Below, piece by piece: positions 36,297 through 45,019 of a DNA stretch of 64,000 nt. The translations under genes were made by a program, and so were the position numbers. Under the pieces are notes generated by a model, which searched no databases, was not told the origin of the DNA, and worked only from the letters and a program-made list of their open reading frames with translations. The stretch is from Aeromicrobium sp. Leaf245 (lineage in GTDB: Bacteria; Actinomycetota; Actinomycetes; Propionibacteriales; Nocardioidaceae): positions 992,001 to 1,056,000 of the forward strand of contig NZ_OW824151.1 in assembly GCF_942548115.1 (NCBI RefSeq). The letters run 5' to 3'. The stretch's first letter is position 1; every line of letters begins with the position of its first letter.

Positions 36297-37232
36297 TCAC
36301 AGGCTGAACGTGCCGTCGGGGTGCACCTGGGCGAGGCCCTCGTCCAGCAGGGCGTCCAGACAGCGCTCGCGCTGCGCCGCGTCGTCCCACACGGCGTCGA
36401 GCCGCCCCTGGTCCACCGGCTCCGTGGCGTCGCGCAGGACGGCCAGCAGGCGACCACGGCACTGGCGGTCGGTGCCGGCCCAGGTCTGTCCTCGGCGGGG
36501 CGGGCCGTCGTGGTCGGGTCGGCCCAGCGCGAGCCAGCGGCAGCGGTCCGCCACCGGGCACACGTCGCACCGCGGCGCCCGGGCGGTGCACACGAGCGCG
36601 CCCAGCTCCATGGTCGCCGCGGCCCAGCGGTGGGCGCCCTCGGCGGGCAGCAGCGCTGCCGCCAGTCGTCGCTCGGACGCCGTGATCGAGGTCGAGGGGT
36701 ACGCCTGGCCGAGGACCACGCGTGCCAGCACGCGACGCACGTTGGTGTCCATGACCGCGTGCCGCTGCCCGAAGGCGAACGACGCGACGGCCGCGGCGGT
36801 GTACTCGCCGACCCCCGGCAGCGCCAGGAGGGCGGCGTGGTCGTCGGGCACCCGGCCGCCGTGGTCGGTCGTGATCGCGACGGCCGCGGCGTGCAGGCGC
36901 TGCGCCCGACGCGGATAGCCGAGTCGTCCCCAGGCCCGGACCGCCTCGCCCGAGGGCTCCGCAGCCAGCGAGGCGGGGGTGGGCCAGCGCGTCATCCAGG
37001 TCTCGAAGACCGGCAGCACCCTGGACACGGGGGTCTGCTGGAGCATGAGCTCGGAGACCAGGACGGCCCACGGATCGGGCAGCTCGTCGGGCCCCCCGGT
37101 GGGGGTGCCGGGCCGTGGGCGGCGGACGGGTCCCCGCCAGGGCAGGTCGCGGGCGTTCGCGTCGAACCAGTCGACCACCGCGGCGTGCAGTCCGGGCAGG
37201 TCCTCGACCGGTGTGCTGGGGGAGGAGGTCAT
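36297..37232 (-). CDS. mutY: A/G-specific adenine glycosylase MutY
   Basis: Removes adenine mispaired with 8-oxoguanine. The 311-aa protein has SELMLQQTPVSRV with catalytic Glu, the helix-hairpin-helix LPGVGEYTAAAVASFAFG, MDTNVRRVL with catalytic Asp, and the iron-sulfur ligands C-x6-C-x2-C-x5-C in CTARAPRCDVCPVADRC. The C-terminal NUDIX-like domain is much reduced, as in other actinobacteria. ATG 37232 has a GAGGA site nine nt upstream that could equally be a -10 (GAGGAT). Neighbours disA and radA make this a DNA-integrity cluster. Confidence 0.93.
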   Translation of the reverse strand: MTSSPSTPVEDLPGLHAAVVDWFDANARDLPWRGPVRRPRPGTPTGGPDELPDPWAVLVSELMLQQTPVSRVLPVFETWMTRWPTPASLAAEPSGEAVRAWGRLGYPRRAQRLHAAAVAITTDHGGRVPDDHAALLALPGVGEYTAAAVASFAFGQRHAVMDTNVRRVLARVVLGQAYPSTSITASERRLAAALLPAEGAHRWAAATMELGALVCTARAPRCDVCPVADRCRWLALGRPDHDGPPRRGQTWAGTDRQCRGRLLAVLRDATEPVDQGRLDAVWDDAAQRERCLDALLDEGLAQVHPDGTFSL

Positions 37233-37279
37233 GGCGCGTCGATCCTCGCACGGGGTGCCGCGCGAACTAGGGTCGGAGG

Positions 37280-38035
37280 GTGAGCTCGCGACCGGTCCGA
37301 CGCCCCGTTCCGCGGGCGATCTACTGGCGTCGTCGCTTCATGCTGCTGGCCCTGGTCATCGCGCTGGTGTGGGTCGGCGTGACCCTCTGGCCGGGCGGCG
37401 CCGACGACGACCCGCCGGCCGCTGCGCCTGCTCCGTCGGCGTCCACGTCGGCCGGCGGCACGCCCACGCCCGAGCCCGCCCCCACCCAGGCCGCGCAGTC
37501 GGACGTCCAGGTGGCGCTCGCCACGGCGAGCACCCCGTGCGACCCGGAGGCGGTGCGGATCACGCCCACCGTCCCGGCCGACCAGCGGGCCAAGAAGGCG
37601 GTGCGCGTGGAGCTCCTCGTGTCCACCACCGAGGCGAAGGGCTGCACGCTCGACCCGGCCGATGCCGACCTCGTCGCCGTCATCAGCAGCGGTGACACGG
37701 CGGTGTGGGACTCGGCGGTCTGCCGGTCGGCGCTGCTCGAGGATCCGGTCGCGTTGAGTCCCGGGTGGTCGACGTCGGTGGCCACCAGCTGGTCCGGTCG
37801 CGGTTCCGGTCCCGCCTGCTCGGCCAAGGAGGGCTGGGCCTCGCCCGGCACGTACACGCTCCGCATCGGCACCCTCGGCGGCGAGCCCGGGTCGGCGAAG
37901 TTCCGGCTCGGGCAGGCAGCCGCCAAGCCGAAGCCGTCGGCCACCGCCAGCAGCTCCGCGAGCGCCACCCCGAAGCCGAGCGGCTCGCCGTCGCCGAAGA
38001 CGACCACCCCCACCCCGGCGCCCGACGAGGAGTGA
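37280..38035 (+). CDS. Membrane-anchored extracytoplasmic protein, Pro/Ser/Thr-rich
   Basis: A 251-aa protein with a basic N-terminus and one transmembrane anchor (residues 20-37), a Pro/Ala/Thr linker (45-75), a globular beta-rich domain with four cysteines (about 76-210), and a C-terminal Pro/Ser/Lys tail. It fits actinobacterial DUF4232/DUF-type secreted proteins next to mutY, but no family can be named firmly. TAGGGT (37268-37273) ends six nt before GTG 37280, indicating a leaderless mRNA. The gene ends 56 nt before a composite repeat element. Confidence 0.7.
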   Translation: MSSRPVRRPVPRAIYWRRRFMLLALVIALVWVGVTLWPGGADDDPPAAAPAPSASTSAGGTPTPEPAPTQAAQSDVQVALATASTPCDPEAVRITPTVPADQRAKKAVRVELLVSTTEAKGCTLDPADADLVAVISSGDTAVWDSAVCRSALLEDPVALSPGWSTSVATSWSGRGSGPACSAKEGWASPGTYTLRIGTLGGEPGSAKFRLGQAAAKPKPSATASSSASATPKPSGSPSPKTTTPTPAPDEE

Positions 38036-38090
38036 GCCCGGTGGCCTCCGTCGTGGACTCCGGCAGCGCACCCCCTCGCTGAGGGGTCGA

Positions 38091-38177
38091 CGGTAGGTGT
38101 CGTACCTCTCGGACGCGCGATCTGGTGCGTCACCTACCTCTGACGGCCCGGTTCGGTGCGTCACCTACCTCTGACGA
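38091..38177 (+). repeat. Composite 39/31 intergenic element, copy 1
   Basis: Three modules: GGTAGGTG at 38092, and two exact 22-nt copies of GGTGCGTCACCTACCTCTGACG at 38124-38145 and 38155-38176. CACCTACC starts 39 nt after GGTAGG and recurs 31 nt later. GGTAGGTG is the exact complement of CACCTACC, so module A can pair with B or with C but not both. The element lies between the convergent gene at 37280 and disA, ending 11 nt from the disA stop. Confidence 0.85.
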
Positions 38178-38187
38178 GGGGGACGGG

Positions 38188-39255
38188 TCAGACGTAGCGC
38201 TCGAGGATGCTCGACTCGGCGAGGCGGGAGAGGCCGTCGCGAACGCCGCGGGCGCGCAGGTCGCCGACGCCGTCGACGGTCTGGAGGTCGTCGATGCTGG
38301 CGGCGAGCAGCTTCTGCAGCGTGCCGAAGTGGTCGATGAGCCGGTCCACGACCGTGTGGGGCAGTCGCGGGACGCGCGCGAGGAGCCGGTAGCCGCGGGG
38401 GGCGAGAGGGTGGTCGAGCGAGTCGCCGGCGCCGATGCGCAGGGCGGTGGCCACGCTCGTGAGGTCGACCAGCTCGGAGGAGTCGATCCGTGCGAGGTCG
38501 TTCAGGACGGTCGAGACGGCGCGTCCGCGACGGCCCGACGGCATGTAGTCGCGGATGACCAGCTCGCGCTCGGCGTCGACCCCGCTGATCAGCTCCTCGA
38601 GCTGGAGCGCCAGGAGGCGACCGTCGGTGCCGAGCTCGAGCACGTACTGGTCGATCTCGGTGGCGATGCGGCTGACCATCTCCAGACGCTGGGCCACGGC
38701 GGCGACGTCGCGCACCGTCACGAGGTCCTCGATCTCGAGCGCGGAGAGGGCGTCGGAGACCTCGTCGAGGCGGCTGCGGTACCGCTCGAGCGTGGCGATG
38801 GCCTGGTTGGCGCGGCCGATGATCGCGCCCGCGTCCTCGAGCACGTGACGGGTGCCCTCGAGGTAGAGGGCGATGATGTGCATCGAGGCCGAGACGGAGA
38901 TGATCGGCAGCCCGGTCTGGCGGGCGACCCGGTCGGCGGTGCGGTGGCGGGTGCCGGACTCGTCGGTGGGGATCGACGGGTCGGGCATGAGGTGCACGGC
39001 GGCCCGCAGGATCCGCTGGGCGTCGGAGTCGAGGATGATCGCGCCGTCCATCTTGGCCAGCTCGCGCAGGCCGGTGGCGGTGAAGGGCATGTCGAGCGCG
39101 AACCCACCGGTGCTGACGGACTCGACGACCTTGTCCTGGCCCAGCACGATGAGCGCGCCGGTGCGGCCGCGCAGGATGCGCTCCAGCCCCTCGCGCAGGG
39201 CGGTGCCGGGCGCGATCGCTGCCAGGACGGTGCGCAGGTCGGGTCGGGAGGCCAC
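38188..39255 (-). CDS. disA: DNA integrity scanning diadenylate cyclase DisA
   Basis: Makes the second messenger c-di-AMP from two ATP and scans DNA for branched structures. The 355-aa protein has the DAC domain with MDGAIILD and SGTRHRTADR catalytic motifs (residues about 68-108), a helical linker, and a C-terminal helix-hairpin-helix DNA-binding segment (LQTVDGVGDLRARGVRDGL). GTG 39255 lies nine nt after the radA stop, so radA-disA form an operon, as in Bacillus and mycobacteria. RadA is known to modulate DisA in other bacteria. Confidence 0.96.
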   Translation of the reverse strand: MASRPDLRTVLAAIAPGTALREGLERILRGRTGALIVLGQDKVVESVSTGGFALDMPFTATGLRELAKMDGAIILDSDAQRILRAAVHLMPDPSIPTDESGTRHRTADRVARQTGLPIISVSASMHIIALYLEGTRHVLEDAGAIIGRANQAIATLERYRSRLDEVSDALSALEIEDLVTVRDVAAVAQRLEMVSRIATEIDQYVLELGTDGRLLALQLEELISGVDAERELVIRDYMPSGRRGRAVSTVLNDLARIDSSELVDLTSVATALRIGAGDSLDHPLAPRGYRLLARVPRLPHTVVDRLIDHFGTLQKLLAASIDDLQTVDGVGDLRARGVRDGLSRLAESSILERYV

Positions 39256-39264
39256 GGGAGCAGT

Positions 39265-40671
39265 CTAGGGCCGCGCGGGGGTGTCGCGACCACGCGCGCT
39301 CGGCAGGGCCAGCACCGCCTGGACGACGTCGGCCACCTGGGTGACGCGCAGCGAGCGCGGGACGTCGTCGAGACCCTCGGATCGAGCGGGCACGATGGCC
39401 GAGGTGAAGCCGAGGCGGGCGGCCTCCCGCAGACGTTCGGCGGTGTGCCGCACGGGGCGCACCTCGCCGGCCAGGCCGACCTCGCCCAGCACCACCAGGC
39501 CCCGCGGCGCCACGCGGTCGGCCTGGGCCGACGCGGCCGCCACGAGCACCGCGAGGTCGACCGACGGCTCCACCAGACGGGCGCCGCCGACCGACGCCGT
39601 GTAGACGTCGTGGCGGGACAGGTTGACGCCGCAGTGCCGCGTGAGCACGGCCAGGATCATGGCCACGCGCGAGGAGTCGAGGCCGCTGGAGGTGCGACGG
39701 GGCGACGGGGCGTTCGTCTCGACTGCCAGCGCCTGCACCTCGGCCAGGAGCGGGCGACGACCCTCCATCGTGACCGTGACGCACGTGCCCGGGACCGGCT
39801 GCTCGTGCCGGCTGACGAACAGACCGGTGGGGTCCGGGACCTCGACGAGCCCGGAGTCGGCCAGGTCGAAGCAGCCGATCTCGTCGACCGGACCGAAACG
39901 GTTCTTGACCGCTCGCAGCAGGCGGAGTCGTGAGGCGCGGTCGCCCTCGAACTGGAGGACGACGTCGACCAGGTGCTCGAGCACCCGCGGACCGGCGACC
40001 GAGCCGTCCTTGGTGACGTGCCCGACGAGCAGGGTGGCGATGCCCTCGGCCTTGGCGCGCTGGATGACCGCCGAGGCGACCTCGCGCACCTGGGTGACGC
40101 CGCCGGGGACGCCGTCGACGTCGGCCGAGCCGATGGTCTGCACGGAGTCGACCACGAGCAGGCTCGGGCGCACCTGCTCGACGTGGGTGAGCAGGGCCCC
40201 CAGGTCGGTCTCGGCGGCGAGGTACAGCTCGTCGTGGACGGCACCGGTGCGCTCGGCGCGCAGCCGTACCTGGCCGGCCGACTCCTCGCCGGAGACGTAG
40301 AGGGTGCGGCGGCCCTGCTGGGCCCACCGGGCGGCCAGCTCGAGCAGCAGCGTGGACTTGCCGACGCCGGGCTCGCCTGCGAGCAGCAGCACGCCGCCGG
40401 GCGTGACGCCGCCTCCGAGCACGCGATCGAGCTCGCCGATGCCCGAGGAGATGGACCGTGCCGACTCGACCTCGACCTGGGTGATCGGGCGGGCGGGGGT
40501 GACGGTGGCGGCCGGGGCCGTGCGACCGGCCCGGGCGGCGGGGGAGGCGACGTCGACCGTGCCCCACGCCTGGCACTCGCCGCAGCGGCCCACCCACTTG
40601 CTGGTGGTCCACCCGCACTCCGCGCAGGCGTAGACGGGCTTGGCGGCCTTGGTCGCCTTGGCAGTGGGCAT
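39265..40671 (-). CDS. radA: DNA repair protein RadA
   Basis: RecA-like branch-migration ATPase for recombination intermediates. The 468-aa protein has an N-terminal zinc finger (CAECGW and CGECQAWGT), Walker A GEPGVGKST, the RadA-specific KNRFG motif, and a C-terminal Lon-protease-like domain (VGGARLVEPSVDLAVL). ATG 40671 is chosen because a TAGGGT box ends seven nt before it; the longer frame upstream would begin before the promoter. It is co-transcribed with disA. Confidence 0.96.
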   Translation of the reverse strand: MPTAKATKAAKPVYACAECGWTTSKWVGRCGECQAWGTVDVASPAARAGRTAPAATVTPARPITQVEVESARSISSGIGELDRVLGGGVTPGGVLLLAGEPGVGKSTLLLELAARWAQQGRRTLYVSGEESAGQVRLRAERTGAVHDELYLAAETDLGALLTHVEQVRPSLLVVDSVQTIGSADVDGVPGGVTQVREVASAVIQRAKAEGIATLLVGHVTKDGSVAGPRVLEHLVDVVLQFEGDRASRLRLLRAVKNRFGPVDEIGCFDLADSGLVEVPDPTGLFVSRHEQPVPGTCVTVTMEGRRPLLAEVQALAVETNAPSPRRTSSGLDSSRVAMILAVLTRHCGVNLSRHDVYTASVGGARLVEPSVDLAVLVAAASAQADRVAPRGLVVLGEVGLAGEVRPVRHTAERLREAARLGFTSAIVPARSEGLDDVPRSLRVTQVADVVQAVLALPSARGRDTPARP

Positions 40672-40678
40672 GCTGCCC

Positions 40679-40684
40679 ACCCTA
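40679..40684 (-). promoter_or_regulatory. TAGGGT -10 box of radA-disA (leaderless)
   Basis: Reading the minus strand, TAGGGT is followed by seven nt and then the radA ATG. No ribosome-binding site is present, consistent with transcription starting at the initiation codon. A clear -35 is not seen. Confidence 0.5.
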
Positions 40685-40765
40685 GGCGCGGGTGCCGACA
40701 GGAGGTCGGCCGCACGCACAGGGCGCGCCCGCGTCACGTCGGCTCCCGCCGGGACCGTCCTCCTC

Positions 40766-40889
40766 GGTGAGAGGTAGGAGGGCCGCGGAATCTACCGGCC
40801 GCCGGTAGGGCAGCCGCGGATACCACGTGCGTATTCGCGGTCCACCTACCTCTGGCGGCGGGGAAGCGCGGGCCACCTACCTCTGACGG
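40766..40889 (+). repeat. Composite 39/31 intergenic element, copy 2
   Basis: GGTAGG at 40804 is followed after 39 nt by CACCTACCTCTGGCGG (40843-40858) and after a further 31 nt by CACCTACCTCTGACGG (40874-40889), the same spacing as copies 1 and 3. A perfect palindrome CTACCGGC-C-GCCGGTAG (40792-40808) overlaps the first module, and an extra inverted GAGAGGTAGG is at 40770-40779. It lies in the 290-nt gap between radA (start) and the VOC gene (3' end). The remainder of that gap shows no gene. Confidence 0.8.
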
Positions 40890-40961
40890 CCCGGTCGGAG
40901 CGCCGGTCAGTACGCGGCCCGCATGGGTGACGCCGGGGCGCCGGGTGGGCCGGAGGACGGC

Positions 40962-41672
40962 TCAGATCCGCACGTCGCCCGCGGGCGTGGAGAACGAGAC
41001 GCTCATGATGCCGGGCAGGCCGTGGGGCGCCACCCACTCGACGGCGATCTCCTCGAGTGCGGTCACGGCGGGCTCGCCCAGCCAGTCCGAGAGCCGCTGC
41101 GGGGAACCGGCCATCTCGACGGCCGTGAGGGCGATGTCGGACGGCGCCATCTGCGACGGGTGCTCCTCGGGCGGGACGTCCCAGCAGGTGACGTAGGGCA
41201 GCTGCGGGTCGGCCTTCATGCCGCTGGTCCCGATCTGGCGCCACTCGAGGTTGAAGCCGTCGGGGCGACGTCGGTTGCCCGGCACGGCGTGCCGACCGAT
41301 CCGGTGCTCGACCTCGGCCATGTCGTCGACCGACACGCACCAGGCCATCCAGCCGCCCCCGGCCTCGGTGCGCTGGCGCACGACCTGGCCGAAAGCGGCC
41401 TTGTCGGCGGCCGGGTGGTCGAGGACCTCCACGACCTCCACGTACTGACGGTTGCGCAGGGGGAGCACCATGTTGCGGGTGCCGAAGCGGGGGTGGGCCC
41501 CGCCGTCGAGGAACGTGGCTCCGAGGGCCTCGGAGAGCTCCGCCACGGTGGCGTCGAGGCCAGCGGGTCCGGCGGCGTACGAGAGGTGGTCGAGGTGCAT
41601 GGGCCATTCTTGCCAGACGGCCCAGGTGTCCGGACGACCGGGGTCGACCAGCGTGAGGTGCGCGGTGCTCAT
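40962..41672 (-). CDS. VOC / glyoxalase-like domain protein
   Basis: A 236-aa protein with MHLDHLSYAAGPAGLDATVAELS, the start of a vicinal-oxygen-chelate fold, and a second half module (IALTAVEMAGSPQRLSDWL), resembling the Glyoxalase_3 family. Function unknown. ATG 41672 has GGGAG at eight nt and sits 22 nt after the upstream gene; an internal ATG at 41600, which starts exactly at the VOC fold, is an alternative giving 212 aa. It probably forms an operon with the Cys-rich protein gene. Confidence 0.78.
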   Translation of the reverse strand: MSTAHLTLVDPGRPDTWAVWQEWPMHLDHLSYAAGPAGLDATVAELSEALGATFLDGGAHPRFGTRNMVLPLRNRQYVEVVEVLDHPAADKAAFGQVVRQRTEAGGGWMAWCVSVDDMAEVEHRIGRHAVPGNRRRPDGFNLEWRQIGTSGMKADPQLPYVTCWDVPPEEHPSQMAPSDIALTAVEMAGSPQRLSDWLGEPAVTALEEIAVEWVAPHGLPGIMSVSFSTPAGDVRI

Positions 41673-41694
41673 CGGACCGCTCCCGCAGCGGCTC

Positions 41695-42453
41695 TCACGG
41701 CGTCGCTCCCACCGTCGCGGGGTGGGGGTTGGGGCCGCCGGCGTCGAGGTGGTCCTCGCACTGGCGCGCCAGCTCGGCGTAGCCCGACTCGCCCATGAGC
41801 GCCACCAGCTCGTCGCGGTTGGTCAGGTACAGCGGCTCCGGCGCCACGTGCGCCTCGGTGTTGGACGAGCAGTACCAGTCGAGGTCGTGACCGCCGGGGC
41901 CCCAGCCGGCCCGGACGTACTCGCCGATCTGGACCTCCGAGTAGGAGGTGCCGTCGCCGCGCTCGACGTCGCGGAACTGGCGGCGCAGCGGCAGCTGCCA
42001 GCACACGTCGGGCTTCAGCGTCAGCGGCGGCACGCCCTCGGCGAGCGCGAGCCCGTGGAGCGCGCAGCCGTAGCCACCCTCGAAGCCACGCGGGTTGTGG
42101 AACACGCAGGCGCCCTCGACGGCGCGGGTCTTGGGCTCGTCGTCCTCGTCGGTCTCGGTCCACGACCCGTCCAACGGGTTCGGGCCGTCGGGGTGGCGGT
42201 ACCAGCGCTCCGGCGTCAGGCGCTCGACCGCCGTGGCCACGCGCGCCTGGTCCTCGTCGTCGGCGAAGTGCGCCCCGAGGGTGCAGCACCCGGCGTCCGG
42301 GCTCGAGGCGTAGATGCCGGCGCAGCCGCCGCCGAAGATGCACGTCCACCGCGACGTGAGCCACGTGAGGTCGCACCGGAACACCTCGTCGGCGTCGTCC
42401 GGGTTCGCGAACTCGACCCACGTCCGCGGGAATCCCAGGTCGACCTCCGGCAT
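41695..42453 (-). CDS. Conserved Cys-rich protein (Rv0495c-like position)
   Basis: A 252-aa protein with a cysteine-rich N-terminal half: CDLTWLTSRWTCIFGGGCAGIY, AGCCTLGAHF and, later, CVFHNPRG and YGCALHGLAL. The pattern resembles zinc/iron-chelating YkgJ-like proteins and would suit a metal or Fe-S site. It lies divergent to the Ppx/GppA gene exactly as Rv0495c does in M. tuberculosis, so orthology is likely; function is unproven. TACAGT (42465-42460) ends six nt before ATG 42453, suggesting a leaderless transcript. Confidence 0.75.
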   Translation of the reverse strand: MPEVDLGFPRTWVEFANPDDADEVFRCDLTWLTSRWTCIFGGGCAGIYASSPDAGCCTLGAHFADDEDQARVATAVERLTPERWYRHPDGPNPLDGSWTETDEDDEPKTRAVEGACVFHNPRGFEGGYGCALHGLALAEGVPPLTLKPDVCWQLPLRRQFRDVERGDGTSYSEVQIGEYVRAGWGPGGHDLDWYCSSNTEAHVAPEPLYLTNRDELVALMGESGYAELARQCEDHLDAGGPNPHPATVGATP

Positions 42454-42516
42454 GCGTCCACTGTACGGAGACCGACGCCGCGCCCCGGCCGTGGGCATCC
42501 GTGGGAGGATGGGGCC

Positions 42517-43440
42517 ATGCGCATGGGCGTCCTCGACATCGGGTCGAACACCGGGCACCTGCTCATCGTCGACGCCTACCGTGGCGGACCCCCGCTCCCG
42601 GCGCACTCCTTCAAGGAGCCGCTGCGCCTGGCGGAGCAGCTCGGCGACGACAACCGGGTCACCGGCGAGGGCCTCGCCCGGCTCGTGAAGTACGTGGGCG
42701 AGGCGCAGTCCGAGGCGCTCGAGCGCGGCTGCTCCAGCGTGGTCGCCTTCGCCACCTCCGCGGTGCGCGACGCCGACAACGCCGACGAGGTCCTGGCCGC
42801 GGTCCGGGAGTCGACGGGCGTCGACCTCAAGGTCCTCCCGGGCGAGGACGAGGCACGACTCACGTTCCTCGCGGTCCGCCGCTGGTTCGGCTGGTCCGCC
42901 GGCCGCCTCGGCGTCTTCGACATCGGCGGCGGGTCGCTCGAGATCGCCGTGGGAGCCGACGAGGAGCCCGAGGTCGCCCGCTCGGTGCCGCTCGGTGCCG
43001 GGCGTCTCACCCGCGACTGGCTCTCGTCGGACCCGCGTCGCGAGCGCGGTCACGTCGAGCTGCGTCTGCACGCGCGCTCGGTGATGGCCGACGTGGCCGG
43101 GCCGCTGCTGCGTGGCGGTGGATTCGACCGGGCGGTCGCCACCAGCAAGACCTTCCGGTCCCTCGCGCGCATGTGCGGTGCCGCGCCGTCGAGCGAGGGT
43201 CGGTACGTGAGGCGCGTGCTGCGCCGCGCCGACCTGCGCCCGCTCATCTCCGAGATCGTCCACCTGAGCGACGAGGAGGTCGCCGCCCTGCCCGGTGTCT
43301 CCCAGGACCGTGCTCACCAGATGGTGGCCGGCGCGGTCGTGGCCGAGGCCGCCATGGACCTCTTCGACGTCGACGAGCTCGAGATCTGTCCGTGGGCGCT
43401 GCGCGAAGGGGTGCTCCTCGAGCACCTCGCGCACCTGTAG
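42517..43440 (+). CDS. Ppx/GppA family exopolyphosphatase
   Basis: Hydrolyses polyphosphate and possibly pppGpp. The ASKHA-fold motifs are MGVLDIGSNTGHLLIVD, VAFATSAVRDADNA, GVFDIGGGSLEI and VATSKTFRSLARM. At 307 aa it is the short two-domain form lacking the C-terminal HD module, like the mycobacterial Rv0496 (PPX1). ATG 42517 has GGGAGGA eight nt upstream. It begins a plus-strand run with the sugar-phosphate isomerase gene and proC region, the same order as in mycobacteria. Confidence 0.9.
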   Translation: MRMGVLDIGSNTGHLLIVDAYRGGPPLPAHSFKEPLRLAEQLGDDNRVTGEGLARLVKYVGEAQSEALERGCSSVVAFATSAVRDADNADEVLAAVRESTGVDLKVLPGEDEARLTFLAVRRWFGWSAGRLGVFDIGGGSLEIAVGADEEPEVARSVPLGAGRLTRDWLSSDPRRERGHVELRLHARSVMADVAGPLLRGGGFDRAVATSKTFRSLARMCGAAPSSEGRYVRRVLRRADLRPLISEIVHLSDEEVAALPGVSQDRAHQMVAGAVVAEAAMDLFDVDELEICPWALREGVLLEHLAHL

Positions 43441-43485
43441 GCCCGGTCCCCTGACCATGGTCCGCTGATCTAGGCTGCCCCTGCC

Positions 43486-44307
43486 ATGTCGACCCGGAAG
43501 CCTGCCGAGCGCCGCTCCGACCCGCAGCTGCGGGTCTCGCTGTCGACGTCGTCGGTCTACCCGGGCAGCACGGCCAGCGGGTTCGAGGCCGCGGCGCGTC
43601 TGGGCTACGACGGCGTCGAGGTCATGGTCGGCGTCGACGACGTGAGCACCGACGCGGTGGCCTGCAGCGCGCTCTCGGACTTCCACGGCGTCCCCATCGT
43701 GTCGATCCACGCCCCGACGCTGCTGCTCACGCAGCGGGTGTGGGGCACCGACCCCTGGGGCAAGCTGCACCGCAGCGCCGAGATGGCTCACGCCACCGGC
43801 GCGTCGGTCGTGGTGGTGCACCCGCCGTTCCGCTGGCAGCGGGACTACGCCAAGGGCTTCGTCGAGGGCATCGCCGACCTCGAGGCCGAGCACGGCGTCG
43901 TGTTCGCCGTGGAGAACATGTACCCATGGCGCACGGGCAAGCGCGAGTTCCACGCGTACCTGCCCGACTGGAACCCCGTCGACGAGGAGTACGCGCACGT
44001 CACGCTCGACCTCTCGCACAGCGCGACCGCCGGGGACGACCCGGTCGCGATGGCGCGCACGCTGGGCAGCCGCCTGGCCCACGTGCACCTGGCCGACGGG
44101 GCCGGCTCGCCGAAGGACGAGCACATGGTGCCCGGGCGCGGGACGCAGCCGTGCGCGGAGTTCCTCGAGCTCGTCGCCGAGTCCGACTTCGACGGCGAGA
44201 TCGTGGTCGAGATCAACACCCGCAAGGCCTCGGACACGGCCGAGCGCGAGGCCGACCTGCTGGAGGCCCTGGCCTTCGCCCGGCTGCACGCCGCGCGACG
44301 TCCCTGA
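43486..44307 (+). CDS. Sugar phosphate isomerase/epimerase (xylose isomerase-like TIM barrel)
   Basis: A 273-aa TIM-barrel protein with [50 protein letters not shown] and [10 protein letters not shown], each carrying barrel-end acidic or His residues expected for the metal site. Corresponds in position to mycobacterial Rv0498. Substrate unknown. A TAGGCT box ends nine nt before ATG 43486, so leader length is near zero. Confidence 0.85.
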   Translation: MSTRKPAERRSDPQLRVSLSTSSVYPGSTASGFEAAARLGYDGVEVMVGVDDVSTDAVACSALSDFHGVPIVSIHAPTLLLTQRVWGTDPWGKLHRSAEMAHATGASVVVVHPPFRWQRDYAKGFVEGIADLEAEHGVVFAVENMYPWRTGKREFHAYLPDWNPVDEEYAHVTLDLSHSATAGDDPVAMARTLGSRLAHVHLADGAGSPKDEHMVPGRGTQPCAEFLELVAESDFDGEIVVEINTRKASDTAEREADLLEALAFARLHAARRP

Positions 44308-44371
44308 CGGGTCACGCGTCGGACCCCGCGAACAGCGCCCCGACGACGGGACCGCGTGCCAGGATGCGGCC

Positions 44372-45019
44372 ATGATCTCCCTGGACCAGCTGGTCGCGTT
44401 CGGCCTCGCCGCGCTCGTGCTCATCGCCATCCCGGGGCCCAGCGTCGTGTTCGTGATCGGGCGCGCCCTCGCCTACGGCCGCGCCGTCGCCCTGGCGACC
44501 GTCGTCGGGAACTCCGCCGGGCTGCTCGTGATCGTGGGCCTGGTGACGCTCGGCCTGTCCGCGATCCTGGAACGTTCGGTGCTCGCGTTCACCGTGGTCA
44601 AGCTGGCCGGCGCGGCCTACCTGGTCTGGCTGGGGGTGCAGGCTGTGCGGCACCGCAAGGACCTCACCATGGCCGACGTCGACGGGGCTGCGCCGCAGCG
44701 GCGCCTCCCGCTGCGGGTGGCGGCCCGGCAGGGCTTCGTCGTGGGGATCACCAACCCGAAGGCGTTCATGATCTTCGCTGCCGTGCTGCCTCAGTTCGTC
44801 GACCGCGGAGCGGGCCACGTGCCAGCGCAGATGCTGCTGCTCGGACTCGTGGCCTTCGCGATCGGTCTGCTGAGCGACGGGCTCTGGGCCGTCGTGGCCA
44901 GCGGCCTGCGGTCCTGGTTCGCGCGGTCGCCGCGGCGCGGCGAGGCCGTCGGCGCCCTCGGCGGCGTGTCGATGATCGGGCTCGGCGTGGCCCTCGCCGC
45001 CACCGGGCACCGGAGGTAG
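44372..45019 (+). CDS. LysE/RhtB-family amino-acid exporter
   Basis: A 215-aa membrane protein with about six hydrophobic segments, the family signature AIPGPSVVFVIGRAL near the N-terminus and GITNPKAFMIFAAVLPQFV in the middle. Substrates of this family include lysine, threonine and homoserine lactones; none can be assigned here. CAGGAT ends six nt before ATG 44372. The stop codon TAG lies inside a composite repeat element (AGGTAGGTG), suggesting that insertion of the element truncated or replaced the original 3' end. Confidence 0.87.
   Translation: MISLDQLVAFGLAALVLIAIPGPSVVFVIGRALAYGRAVALATVVGNSAGLLVIVGLVTLGLSAILERSVLAFTVVKLAGAAYLVWLGVQAVRHRKDLTMADVDGAAPQRRLPLRVAARQGFVVGITNPKAFMIFAAVLPQFVDRGAGHVPAQMLLLGLVAFAIGLLSDGLWAVVASGLRSWFARSPRRGEAVGALGGVSMIGLGVALAATGHRR

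Noticed and set aside
38091-38177. Mini-CRISPR from the two 22-nt repeats with a short spacer
   Set aside because: Spacer is only 9 nt, an inverted module belongs to the element, and the same layout recurs at 40.8 and 45.0 kb without cas genes.
40672-40961. A short gene in the gap between radA and the VOC gene
   Set aside because: Open frames here are composed of repeat modules and lack a ribosome-binding site or leaderless -10 arrangement.
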